From assembly GCA_016209865.1 (NCBI GenBank), contig JACQVL010000258.1, positions 1 to 49,727 of the forward strand: a stretch of 49,727 bases of DNA. Direction: 5' to 3'. The DNA comes from Candidatus Latescibacterota bacterium (lineage in GTDB: Bacteria > JAAXHH01 > JACQVL01). Positions within the stretch are counted from its first letter, which is position 1; the number at the start of each line of letters is the position of its first letter. Below, one piece after another: positions 1 to 7,742 of the stretch. The translations under genes and the position numbers were made by a program. A model generated the notes under the pieces. It did no database searches. It was not told the DNA's origin and worked only from the letters and a program-made list of their open reading frames with translations.

Positions 1-62
<62 letters not shown>

Positions 63-72
63 GTCAAGAGCG

Positions 73-188
73 GGGGTCAGAGGTCAGGATTCAGGGGTCA
101 GCAAGAGAAAAACCCGCCCTTTCTGTTCTACGTGTCTGTGAGGTATTTCCGAATCGTTTCTGACCCCTGACCCCTGATTCCTGATCCC
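73..188. repeat. Inverted pair of GGGGTCA heptamer arrays between the two tRNA-Lys genes
   Basis: Four heptamers (GGGGTCA, GAGGTCA, GGATTCA, GGGGTCA) run from 73 to 100. Four in the opposite sense (TGACCCC, TGACCCC, TGATTCC, TGATCCC) run from 161 to 188. The two arrays are reverse complements separated by about 60 bases, so a transcript of the spacer could fold into a long imperfect hairpin. No coding sequence is apparent in the gap. Confidence 0.85.
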
Positions 189-197
189 TGCCTTTCA

Positions 198-270
198 TGA
201 GGGCGGAAGGAGTCGAACCTTCGACCACCTGATTAAAAGTCAGGTGCTCTACCAACTGAGCTACGCCCCC
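198..270 (-). tRNA. tRNA-Lys (anticodon TTT)
   Basis: The minus strand gives a full cloverleaf of 73 nt. The acceptor GGGGGCG pairs with CGCCCTC, then TA and a D arm GCTC/GAGC follow. The anticodon stem CCTGA/TCAGG encloses CTTTTAA (anticodon TTT), and the T arm GAAGG-TTCGACT-CCTTC completes it. The discriminator is A and CCA is not encoded. A good promoter lies about 50 bases upstream. With the neighbouring CTT isoacceptor it covers both lysine codons. Confidence 0.96.
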
Positions 271-320
271 GCGGGCGATGGCATGTCACGTACACGGTCC
301 GCCCACCCGCGTAGCGTTAC

Positions 321-349
321 AAAATACACATCCGTCTCGTTTTCGTCAA
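321..349 (-). promoter_or_regulatory. sigma70-type promoter for the tRNA-Lys pair
   Basis: On the minus strand TTGACG (349-344) is followed by a 17-bp spacer and TATTTT (326-321). The 5' end of tRNA-Lys(TTT) lies about 50 bases downstream. Confidence 0.7.
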
Positions 350-392
350 CTAAAAAGATCGCACAACATCCTTTCGACTCACCGGCCACCGA

Positions 393-1670
393 TCAGACGA
401 AAATCGTCTCGTCCCGGCGCGACCCCACCGATACGATGGCGATGTCCGCCCCGGCCAGCTCGGCGATCCGTGACAAATATTCGCGGGCCCGCTGCGGCAG
501 GTCATCCCAGGTCCGCGCGTGGCGGGTCGGCTGGCCCCACCCTTCCATATCCTCGTAGATCGGCTCACACCGGGCCAAGAGGTTGGCATCGCTGGGCAGG
601 TGTTTCAGCGCCTTGTTCCCGTCGCGGTAGCCGACGCAGATTCGGAGGTGCGCCAGTTCATCAAGGGTATCCAGACGGGTGATGGCCAGGGTGCTGATGC
701 CGTTGACCCGGACGGCGTACTTGACGATCATCGCGTCGAACCAGCCGCATCGTCGGGGCCGGCCGGTCGTCGCCCCGAATTCGTTCGCCGCCCGCCGGAA
801 TTCGTCCCCCCATTTGGCCGGGAATTCCGTCGGGAACGGCCCGTTCCCGACCCGCGAGGTGTACGCCTTCACCACCCCGATGACCTCGTCGATCCTGGTC
901 GGCCCGACGCCCACCCCGGTACATGCCCCGCCCGACGTCGTGTTGGAGGAGGTCAGGTACGGGTACGTCCCGTGATCGACGTCGAGCAGCGTCCCCTGTC
1001 CGCCCTCGAACAGGACGTGCTTGCCCGCGTCGATCGCATCGTTGACGAGGACGGAGGTGTCGGTCACGAACGCGTCGATCTGCTTGTCGAATTCCAGGTA
1101 CTCCGCGATGATGCGGTCCGCATCGAGCGTCTCTTTGTGATAGACCGCTTCGAGGACTTTGTTGACTTCGCGGATGTTCCGGGTGAGCTTCGCGCAGAGC
1201 ACCTCGCGGTCGAGCAGGTCGACGATCCGAATGCCCCGCCGCGCGACTTTATCGACGTATGCCGGGCCGATCCCCCGTCCCGTCGTGCCGATCCGCTCCC
1301 CAGCCTCCAGGCCCTCCTCGCTCATCCGGTCGAGCAGCTTGTGGTACGGCATGATCAGGTGCGCGTTCTGGCTGATGAACAGCCGGCCGGTCACGTCGAT
1401 CCCTTTCGACCGGAGCATCGTGATCTCGTCCATCAACGCCGCCGGGTCGATGACCAGGCCGTTCCCGATCACGCAGACCTTCCCCGGCCGCAGGATGCCG
1501 CACGGGAGGAGGTGGAGGATGAACTCCTGATCGCCGACGAGCACGGTGTGACCGGCGTTCGCCCCGCCCTGGTATCGGACGACAACGTCCGCCTCCTCGC
1601 TCAGATAATCGACGATCTTCCCTTTGCCCTCATCCCCCCACTGGGCACCCACGACAACACGCACGGACAT
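393..1670 (-). CDS. purA: Adenylosuccinate synthetase
   Basis: This enzyme catalyses GTP-dependent condensation of IMP with aspartate to adenylosuccinate, the first committed step from IMP to AMP in the cytosol. The 425-residue protein has normal family length. The N-terminal P-loop-like motif GDEGKGK is at about residues 12-18, NAGHT is near 38-42, and the GVGPTRIDEVIGVVKAYTSR segment lies in the second half. The NGPFPTE and TGRPRRCGWFD motifs follow. The ATG start at 1670 is directly supported by the conserved N-terminus (VVVGAQWGDEGKGK). It is transcribed alone from a strong promoter at 1776-1748 and diverges from the gene at 1894. Confidence 0.98.
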   Translation of the reverse strand: MSVRVVVGAQWGDEGKGKIVDYLSEEADVVVRYQGGANAGHTVLVGDQEFILHLLPCGILRPGKVCVIGNGLVIDPAALMDEITMLRSKGIDVTGRLFISQNAHLIMPYHKLLDRMSEEGLEAGERIGTTGRGIGPAYVDKVARRGIRIVDLLDREVLCAKLTRNIREVNKVLEAVYHKETLDADRIIAEYLEFDKQIDAFVTDTSVLVNDAIDAGKHVLFEGGQGTLLDVDHGTYPYLTSSNTTSGGACTGVGVGPTRIDEVIGVVKAYTSRVGNGPFPTEFPAKWGDEFRRAANEFGATTGRPRRCGWFDAMIVKYAVRVNGISTLAITRLDTLDELAHLRICVGYRDGNKALKHLPSDANLLARCEPIYEDMEGWGQPTRHARTWDDLPQRAREYLSRIAELAGADIAIVSVGSRRDETIFV

Positions 1671-1689
1671 GAAGAACTCCTGGAGTTCA

Positions 1690-1731
1690 GTGAAGAGTGA
1701 AGAATTAAGAGTGAAGAGTGAAAAGATAAGA
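1690..1731. repeat. GTGAAGA heptamer array upstream of purA
   Basis: Six adjacent 7-base units follow one another: GTGAAGA, GTGAAGA, ATTAAGA, GTGAAGA, GTGAAAA, GATAAGA. They lie in the purA leader, between the promoter and the start codon, and so would be transcribed. Confidence 0.8.
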
Positions 1732-1747
1732 TGGCGGACCGCCTGAC

Positions 1748-1776
1748 AAAGTATCGAACACGCAGGTCGGTGTCAA
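1748..1776 (-). promoter_or_regulatory. sigma70-type promoter for purA
   Basis: On the minus strand TTGACA (1776-1771), a 17-bp spacer and TACTTT (1753-1748). It gives a leader of about 70 bases that contains the GTGAAGA array. Confidence 0.75.
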
Positions 1777-1798
1777 GAGAAAAACCGGTGAAATCTTA

Positions 1799-1827
1799 TT
1801 GACAGGCTGGAATGTCGAGGTTATACT
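1799..1827 (+). promoter_or_regulatory. sigma70-type promoter for the 1894 gene
   Basis: A near-consensus TTGACA (1799-1804), 17-bp spacer and TATACT (1822-1827). The expected transcription start is near 1834, about 60 bases before the ATG at 1894. It is back-to-back with the purA promoter, with 22 bp between the two -35 boxes. Confidence 0.85.
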
Positions 1828-1893
1828 TGCCACGATCCTATCCGACGGTCATGCCCGCGTAAGCGACATAACAGGTTGTCTTTTCTATCGCCC

Positions 1894-4077
1894 ATGACTC
1901 CAACCCGCATGCTCCTCCTCGATTACGCGCTCGCCACGCCCGAGATCAACGAAGGCATCGCGTACTACTTCGTCCAGGCGGGCTGTCAGGTCGATTATCG
2001 CCAGTTTTATCCGAATCTCATTCGGGATGACCTCACGCAGTATTCCATGATCGCCCTGTTCGCCGGCCGGACGCCCGCGTTCCCCAGCGGGATGATGTCG
2101 GTGCATGAAGTGGCAGTCGCCGCCGAGTTCGTCCGCAACGGCGGACTGCTCATCCTCGGACCGAACTTGGACGGCGGCGAAGGGGCGAACGAACGCCACC
2201 TGTTCAACCACCTGCTCGCCGACCTCGACGTCTCCATCCGCGTCTGCAACGACCAGGTGGAAGATGACGTCAACGGGTACGCCGCCTCGCTGTGGAACCG
2301 GCCGTTCTACCGCCCGGCCGCCGGGCATCCGATCAACGTGAACGCCGCCGGTCGGCTTGCGTTCGAACGCTCCACTTCCCTCGTCGCCGGCCCGGACGTG
2401 AACGTGCTCCTCACCTCGTTCGAGACCGCCCGGCCGCGTGGCGTCGTCCCGGTCATCGCCTTAGCGCGAGCGGGCAACGGCTTCGTCCTCGTCGCGGGCC
2501 GGTACCTGCTGAACGCGACCGGCATCTCGCTCCGCATCTCAGGCGAGCCCCTCGTCCATCCAGAATGGCTCGCAGAGACGCAGGTGTTCTTGCAGAATCT
2601 GGCTGGTTATCTCATCAGCCTGGTGCGTGGGACTACGGAATGGGTGATGGTCAACCCGCTCCCGCCCGCTGCTGTCGGCCCTGTCGGGTTGCCTGATTTC
2701 GACCTCGACCGCGCCCCGGTCCTCGACCATCTCCCCGACGGCATCCACGTCGAGACGTTCCAATTGAGGAGTGCGGACCACCCCCCTGGATTGCAGAATG
2801 ACAATCCAAAATCCAAAATCCAAAATCCAAAATTTTTTGCTGCGCTTAATGCTCACGACCCCGACCGCGCCGCCCACTACGACCTGCTCCCCGACGAACG
2901 GCTGTACGGCTGGATCAGGCGGGACGGCGTCCGGGCAAGCTGGGGGAGCACGGTCGACTGGGGCGCGGTCTGGAAAAACCGGGCGGAAGTCGAACGCGTC
3001 ACCGACGCGCTCAAGGCGTGCGGGGTGAACCTGTTCTGGGGGATCGCCAACTGCCAGGCAGCCGGCGGGACGGGGTTCACCGAGGAAGAGAAGGCGGCCG
3101 TACGGCAGCAGTGGGAGTGGACGGCAGCCGCGCTCGACGGGTCATCCGTCAAATGGTATCCCACCTTAGACTACCGGTACTTCCGCGATGAACAGACCCG
3201 GTGTTACGGCGCGCAGGGACAGAAACTCGACGCGGCGTCCCCGATCGACCTCTCGATCTGGCGGCACTGCTGGTATGACCCGATGCGAGCGATCGCGGAA
3301 TTCTCCCTGACGCACCCGTGCATCGGCGGGATCGCCATGGACCTGGAGCTGTACGGCCACCCGCCCGCATACAATTATTACACGGGCTACGGGTTCGAGG
3401 ATGAGTGTTTCTTTACGGTGCTCGAACGATGGGAAGGATGGGTGGATGATGGACTGCTCCGATCGGCGGCTGGATTGCAACTGCTCCAGCGGTTCGACTG
3501 GCTCCGCACGCACGGACTGCTGGAGTCATACTTCACCGTCCTGAGCGCCGAAGTCGAGCGGATATGCCGGACGATCCGGGATGACGTCTGGCGGGTCAAC
3601 CCCGACCTGCTGTTCGCGTCGTACATCTTTACCACTCCCTGCAACTGGTTCGACCTGGGCGTCTACCGGGGGTTCAGCGCCCCGGAGCGCCCACTCATCC
3701 TGATGACGTTCAACATCCGGTCCGCCCGCATGGTCGAGCATCTGCGGGCACGGAGGGTGTACTGCTATCATGCTTCCGTCGCGCTGTTGGGGATGATCAG
3801 GCGGGAGGAATACGAAACGGTGTTCACGAACGCCATGCGGTACGGTCACGGGTACTGGATGAACAACATCAACGCCGTCGTCTATCCGAGCCCACAATCG
3901 GTCGAATCCCCGGCTCGTCAGGGAATGTCAACTGAGGAGGCGGTGGCAGCGATTCGAGAGGCAAATGACAAGATCGGAGGTCACTATGCGTTCATGCATC
4001 AACGGGGCGACAACGATGCCCTATTCGCTGGAAGAAGACCTGGCCGCCGCCGAGAAGGCCGGGTTCGAGGGGGTTGA
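1894..4077 (+). CDS. Uncharacterised 728-aa protein, possible glycoside-hydrolase-like
   Basis: I do not recognise the family with certainty. The N-terminal third (to about residue 250) reads like a Rossmann/GATase-like fold: LLLDYALATPEI at the start, then a GGLLILGPN strand-turn near residue 90. After a linker, the C-terminal two thirds (from about residue 340) is rich in W, Y, D and E. Stretches such as GIAMDLELYGH and WGIANCQ suggest a TIM-barrel carbohydrate-active enzyme. The linker is partly encoded by ATCCAAA heptamers in frame (NPKSKIQNPK). No signal peptide is seen. A TTG at 1876 could extend it, but ATG 1894 is preferred. It overlaps the downstream isomerase-like gene by 92 bases, and the last 30 or so residues are basic and unconserved-looking, so the true stop may be altered by a late frameshift. 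Confidence 0.7.
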   Translation: MTPTRMLLLDYALATPEINEGIAYYFVQAGCQVDYRQFYPNLIRDDLTQYSMIALFAGRTPAFPSGMMSVHEVAVAAEFVRNGGLLILGPNLDGGEGANERHLFNHLLADLDVSIRVCNDQVEDDVNGYAASLWNRPFYRPAAGHPINVNAAGRLAFERSTSLVAGPDVNVLLTSFETARPRGVVPVIALARAGNGFVLVAGRYLLNATGISLRISGEPLVHPEWLAETQVFLQNLAGYLISLVRGTTEWVMVNPLPPAAVGPVGLPDFDLDRAPVLDHLPDGIHVETFQLRSADHPPGLQNDNPKSKIQNPKFFAALNAHDPDRAAHYDLLPDERLYGWIRRDGVRASWGSTVDWGAVWKNRAEVERVTDALKACGVNLFWGIANCQAAGGTGFTEEEKAAVRQQWEWTAAALDGSSVKWYPTLDYRYFRDEQTRCYGAQGQKLDAASPIDLSIWRHCWYDPMRAIAEFSLTHPCIGGIAMDLELYGHPPAYNYYTGYGFEDECFFTVLERWEGWVDDGLLRSAAGLQLLQRFDWLRTHGLLESYFTVLSAEVERICRTIRDDVWRVNPDLLFASYIFTTPCNWFDLGVYRGFSAPERPLILMTFNIRSARMVEHLRARRVYCYHASVALLGMIRREEYETVFTNAMRYGHGYWMNNINAVVYPSPQSVESPARQGMSTEEAVAAIREANDKIGGHYAFMHQRGDNDALFAGRRPGRRREGRVRGG
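2804..2831. repeat. ATCCAAA heptamer array inside a coding region
   Basis: Four perfect ATCCAAA units are followed by a run of T. The reading frame of the 1894 gene passes through without a stop. Because 3 x 7 nt equals 7 codons, the array encodes a 7-residue period, NPKSKIQ. Confidence 0.95.
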
Positions 4078-4795
4078 AATCTGGGCTTCAAAGCTCAACA
4101 AGTACTTAGAGAGCCATACGGCCGATGACCTCAAGGCGCTCCTGGATCGTCATCATCTCAAGGCGGCGTCGATCTGTCCCTACGGCCTCGTCGGGTTCTC
4201 GGACAACCGGGGGCACATCATCGCCGTCCGGAAAGCGGCGGAGGTCGCGGGGACGATCGGCTGTCCGGTGCTCCTCGTCTGCCCGGACGTGCCGCCCGCC
4301 GGGATGGACCGCCAGGCTGCGTACGATGCCATGGCGAACGTCGCCTGCACGTATGCGGACGGGGCTGAGGAACACGGAGTCAAGATCGCCATCGAGCCGT
4401 TGGGCAACCATCCGTTCGTCCCCGGCTCGAACGAAGCCTTAGAGATCATCAACCGGGCGGAGCACGATGCGCTCGGCCTGATGATCGATACGTTCCACTA
4501 CTACAAATCGGGCGTTTCGATGGACGACATCCGGGCGATCCCGGTCGAGAAACTCCTCATCCTCCACGTGAACGACTGCGAGAACCTGCCCCGCCAGCAA
4601 CTCACCGACAAGCATCGGCTCCACATGGGCGAAGGGGTCATCCCGCTCAAGGAGATGCTGGGCATCGTGAAGGAGAAGGGGTACGACGGGTATCTGTCGG
4701 TGGAGATCTTCCGGGATGCCTACTGGCAGCAGGACCCGGTGACGGTCTCGATCGACGCGAAACGGGCGCTCGACCGGGTGTTGGCAACGTTGTAG
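3986..4795 (+). CDS. Sugar phosphate isomerase/epimerase-like TIM barrel protein
   Basis: This 269-residue protein belongs to the xylose isomerase-like / AP endonuclease 2 superfamily (IolE, IolI, hydroxypyruvate isomerase type). These act on sugars or inositol derivatives using a divalent metal. Visible signatures are AAEKAGFEGVEIW near residue 25, the metal-ligand type IAIEPL near 140, GLMIDTFHYY near 170, LHVNDCEN near 195 and YLSVEIF near 235, which provide the usual Glu, Asp, His and Glu ligands. ATG 3986 is chosen because GGAGG lies five bases upstream; an ATG at 3965 is less likely. It follows the unknown protein with overlap, so both are probably one carbohydrate-related operon. The exact substrate cannot be read from the sequence. 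Confidence 0.85.
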   Translation: MRSCINGATTMPYSLEEDLAAAEKAGFEGVEIWASKLNKYLESHTADDLKALLDRHHLKAASICPYGLVGFSDNRGHIIAVRKAAEVAGTIGCPVLLVCPDVPPAGMDRQAAYDAMANVACTYADGAEEHGVKIAIEPLGNHPFVPGSNEALEIINRAEHDALGLMIDTFHYYKSGVSMDDIRAIPVEKLLILHVNDCENLPRQQLTDKHRLHMGEGVIPLKEMLGIVKEKGYDGYLSVEIFRDAYWQQDPVTVSIDAKRALDRVLATL

Positions 4796-4849
4796 GGTCG
4801 ATCCTTGTGATCGCCCCCTGGATAGGGCGAATACAAGATTCGCCCCTAC
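4792..4849. repeat. GTAGGG...CCCCTAC palindromic element between convergent genes
   Basis: The element starts GTAGGGTCGATC and ends GATTCGCCCCTAC, with internal GATCGCCCC and GGGCGAAT arms. It fills the whole gap between the isomerase-like gene and the flippase. Both convergent genes use TAG stops that are the TAG within its GTAGGG ends (4793-4795 and 4848-4846). It may also act as a bidirectional terminator. Confidence 0.8.
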
Positions 4850-6126
4850 GCCATTGCCCGTCGTGTCAACATCCACAACATCCCTGCTAACACGGCATAC
4901 GACAATACCGTCGCGTACGCCGCTCCCATCATCCCCAGCATCGGGATCATCAGGTAATTCCCCGCGATATTCACCCCCGCCGCGATGAGCGTGGCGACGG
5001 GCACAATCCCCGACCGTCCCCGTAGGTACACCCCCGCCATCACCCCTTCCGCGATCCCGCTCAGGATGTAGGCTAACATCACGGGCGGGATCACCCGCGC
5101 TCCGGCCCGGTACTCCACCCCGATGACCGGTCTGCCGAGGAGCCGCACGCTGACGATCTGCTCGCCGAACAGGACGAACGTCAGCCACAGCAGGCCCGCG
5201 ACCCCGGCGAAGGCGAGGATGGCGCTGGTCGTCACCGTCTGCGCGTCGTCACGCTTCGCCGTCTCCAGTACGAACGGCGCCCAGGCGTACTCGAACGCCT
5301 TGGCGAGGAGTCCCATCCCCATCGCGATCTTGTACCCCGCGCTGTACACGCCGACCGCCGCGAGACCCATCAGACGCTCTAAAATGACCCGGTCGATCAG
5401 GTCGATGGCGACCGTCGCCAGCCCGGCGACGACGAACGGCAGGCCGAACCGGAGCAGTCCGGCCGGGGCGAGCGGGCGATCCGTCACGCTCACGTACCGG
5501 CGAACGCTCATCGTCACGATCCCTGTGTTCAACGCAGAGGCGATCAGCATCGCCATGAAGATCGCTTCAACTCCGCGCCGTTCGATGAGAATCAGGTAGA
5601 CGGTCAGTCCGGCGTGGACGACCGTGTTGATGAACGTGCAGAAGACAAACCGGCCGGCCCGTCCTTCTGCTCTGAGGATGGTGTACGGCAGGAGCGTCAA
5701 CGTGTCGCAGACAAGAACGCCGGCCGCCAGTCGGATCAGACTTACATGATCTGTCAGTCCGACGAACGGCGCGATCGACTCCGCAGACGTGATGAGGATG
5801 GTGGAAAGGATGAGCGCCACGCCGACGAGCGTGAGCGTCGCCCCGCTGAACATCCGCCGCCGGTCCGCATCCTCATGGAGGGCGAAATACCGGAGGAACG
5901 CGGGACTGAATCCGAGCGCGTAGACGACATGCCCGAAGCCGAGCACGGTCAGCGTCAACGCGACCGCGCCGTACTCGGCGGGGGTAAACCGGTTGGTGTA
6001 GAGGGGGAGGAGGAGGAAATCGATCGTGCGGTTGAGGATGAGGCCGAGGCCGTAGATGGCGGAGTGACGGAGGAGACGATGCGTTGACGATTTTGGGTTT
6101 TGGATTTTGGATTTTGGGTTGTTCAT
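4846..6126 (-). CDS. Polysaccharide flippase-like membrane protein (Wzx/MOP superfamily)
   Basis: About 426 residues with around 12 hydrophobic segments, in keeping with oligosaccharide/O-antigen flippases that move lipid-linked glycans across the inner membrane. The first membrane region begins LLRHSAIYGLGLILNRTIDFLLLPLYTN, the classic start of this family (AxYGxG..xxx..F.L.P.YT). Later helices include VAIDLIDRVILERLMGLAAVGVYS near mid-protein. The start is ATG 6126; the residues after it (NNPKSKIQNPKSS) are encoded by a heptamer array, and no alternative start exists between the array and the conserved region, so the array must be translated. The gene lies at the end of the gcv block. No glycosyltransferase cluster is nearby, so the substrate is unknown. 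Confidence 0.88.
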   Translation of the reverse strand: MNNPKSKIQNPKSSTHRLLRHSAIYGLGLILNRTIDFLLLPLYTNRFTPAEYGAVALTLTVLGFGHVVYALGFSPAFLRYFALHEDADRRRMFSGATLTLVGVALILSTILITSAESIAPFVGLTDHVSLIRLAAGVLVCDTLTLLPYTILRAEGRAGRFVFCTFINTVVHAGLTVYLILIERRGVEAIFMAMLIASALNTGIVTMSVRRYVSVTDRPLAPAGLLRFGLPFVVAGLATVAIDLIDRVILERLMGLAAVGVYSAGYKIAMGMGLLAKAFEYAWAPFVLETAKRDDAQTVTTSAILAFAGVAGLLWLTFVLFGEQIVSVRLLGRPVIGVEYRAGARVIPPVMLAYILSGIAEGVMAGVYLRGRSGIVPVATLIAAGVNIAGNYLMIPMLGMMGAAYATVLSYAVLAGMLWMLTRRAMA

Positions 6127-6197
6127 GACATAGAGCATTCAGAGGCAGCGGACGAGCCGCCGATTCTTAATCCAAAATCTAAAATCCAAAATCTAAA
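6091..6197. repeat. Inverted pair of ATCCAAA-type heptamer arrays around the flippase start
   Basis: TTTTGGG, TTTTGGA, TTTTGGA, TTTTGGG at 6091-6118 face ATCCAAA, ATCTAAA, ATCCAAA, ATCTAAA at 6170-6197. The arrays are reverse complements about 50 bases apart. The left array encodes the flippase N-terminus and the right one contains the TAG stop codon of gcvPB (6195-6193). Confidence 0.9.
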
Positions 6198-7695
6198 ATG
6201 CTTTCCTGTACCGCACGTCCGGGTTGCGGGCCGCAGTCGTCTCGTCTAACCGGCTGACGGGTGTGGTGTGCGGCGCGTCCTTGACTTTCTCCGGTTCCGT
6301 CTCGATCTCGCGCGCGATCGTCAGCATCGCGTCGATGAAGCTGTCGAGCGACTCCTTGCTCTCCGTCTCCGTCGGCTCGATCATGATGGCTTCGGGCACG
6401 ATCAGCGGGAAATAGATCGTCGGCGCGTAGAACCCGAAATCGAGCAGCCGCTTGGCGATGTCGAGGGTTCGGACCCCGTTGTCCTTGAACCGGGTGCCGG
6501 ACGCGACGAACTCGTGCTGGCAGGGAATTTCGGCGGGCAACGGCACCTCGCGCGGATGGCCGGATTGCACGTCGTGTACGGTGAGCGTCCGGGGGTAGTG
6601 GTGTTCGAGCCGTCGCAGCAAGTAATTCGCGTTCAGGATGGCGTTCTCGCTGACCTGGCGCAGCCCGTCCGGGCCGTGCGTCCGGATGTAGGCGTACGCC
6701 CGCACCATCATGCCGAAGCTACAGTAGAAGCTCCGAACCCGGCCGATGGAATGGGGACGGTCGTAGTCGAACGCGTACCGGTCGCCATCTTTGCAGGCCA
6801 CCGGGATGGGGAGAAAATCGACGAGCGCGCCTCTCACGCCGACCGGACCGGCGCCAGGACCGCCGCCGCCGTGCGGGGTGGAGAACGTCTTGTGGAGGTT
6901 GAAGTGGACGACATCGAACCCCATATCTCCCGGCCGGGTGATGCCTAAGATGGCGTTGAAGTTCGCCCCGTCCATGTATAGGAGCGCCCCGGCGTCATGC
7001 ACGATCCGGGCGATCTCGCGGATGTCCGACTCAAACAGCCCCAGGGTATTGGGGTTGGTCAGCATGAACGCGGCCACCTCGTCGTCCATCACTGCCGCGA
7101 GCCGCTTCGTATCGACCAGGCCGCGTTCGTTCGTCTGAATCTGCACCGCCTCGTACCCGACTAAGGTGACGCTCGCCGGGTTCGTCCCGTGGGCGGAGTC
7201 GGGGATGATGACTTTCCGTCGTGGGCGGCCCTGCCGTTCGTGGTACGCCCGCATCATCATCAGGCCGGTCAACTCGCCGTGCGCCCCCGCCGCGGGCTGG
7301 AGGGTGACCGCGTCCATCCCGGCGATCTCGGCCAGGTACGCGCTCAACTCGTACAGCAACCGGATCGCCCCCTGGCAGGTGCTGTCCGGTTGGAGCGGGT
7401 GGACCCGGGCGAATCCGGGCAAGGCGGCCACATCCTCGTTCAGCCTGGGGTTGTGTTTCATCGTGCAGGAGCCTAACGGGTACATCGCCCGGTCGGGATG
7501 GTAGTTCAGCGACGACAGCCGGGTGAAGTGGCGGACGACGTCCACTTCGCTCACCTCGGGCAATTCTGGGGGAGCATTCCGCAGAGCCTCAGCCGGGAGG
7601 AGCGATTCGATCGGCTTGACGGGCACGTCGGGGTTCGGCATGGAATAGCCTCGCCGGCCGGGGGAACTCAATTCGAAGATGAGAGGCTCGGGCAC
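6193..7695 (-). CDS. gcvPB: Glycine dehydrogenase (decarboxylating) subunit 2, P-protein beta
   Basis: This is the C-terminal half of the split glycine cleavage P-protein. It holds the PLP cofactor that decarboxylates glycine and passes the aminomethyl group to lipoyl-GcvH. The 500-residue length fits the subunit. The PLP lysine lies in [17 protein letters not shown] near residue 270; [12 protein letters not shown] is near 75 and DGANFNAI near 245. The GTG start at 7695 has AAGGA seven bases upstream. It is the last gcv gene in the operon, separated from gcvPA by a 118-aa gene of unknown function. The stop TAG falls in a heptamer array. Confidence 0.97.
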   Translation of the reverse strand: MPEPLIFELSSPGRRGYSMPNPDVPVKPIESLLPAEALRNAPPELPEVSEVDVVRHFTRLSSLNYHPDRAMYPLGSCTMKHNPRLNEDVAALPGFARVHPLQPDSTCQGAIRLLYELSAYLAEIAGMDAVTLQPAAGAHGELTGLMMMRAYHERQGRPRRKVIIPDSAHGTNPASVTLVGYEAVQIQTNERGLVDTKRLAAVMDDEVAAFMLTNPNTLGLFESDIREIARIVHDAGALLYMDGANFNAILGITRPGDMGFDVVHFNLHKTFSTPHGGGGPGAGPVGVRGALVDFLPIPVACKDGDRYAFDYDRPHSIGRVRSFYCSFGMMVRAYAYIRTHGPDGLRQVSENAILNANYLLRRLEHHYPRTLTVHDVQSGHPREVPLPAEIPCQHEFVASGTRFKDNGVRTLDIAKRLLDFGFYAPTIYFPLIVPEAIMIEPTETESKESLDSFIDAMLTIAREIETEPEKVKDAPHTTPVSRLDETTAARNPDVRYRKAF

Positions 7696-7742
7696 ATCAA
7701 CATCCTTTCATAAGTCGCAGGAATGGGTGCGCATGGGGACTC

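Noticed and set aside
73-188. CRISPR array from the repeated short units
   Set aside because: Units are 7 bases with no spacers of regular length and no cas genes are present.
519-1700. Long plus-strand open frame opposite purA
   Set aside because: It mirrors the purA codons, is rich in Arg/Asp/Val shadow composition and has no ribosome binding site; purA motifs are unambiguous on the other strand.
3965-3985. ATG 3965 as start of the isomerase-like gene
   Set aside because: No ribosome binding site at proper spacing; GGAGG is perfectly placed for ATG 3986, where family similarity starts.
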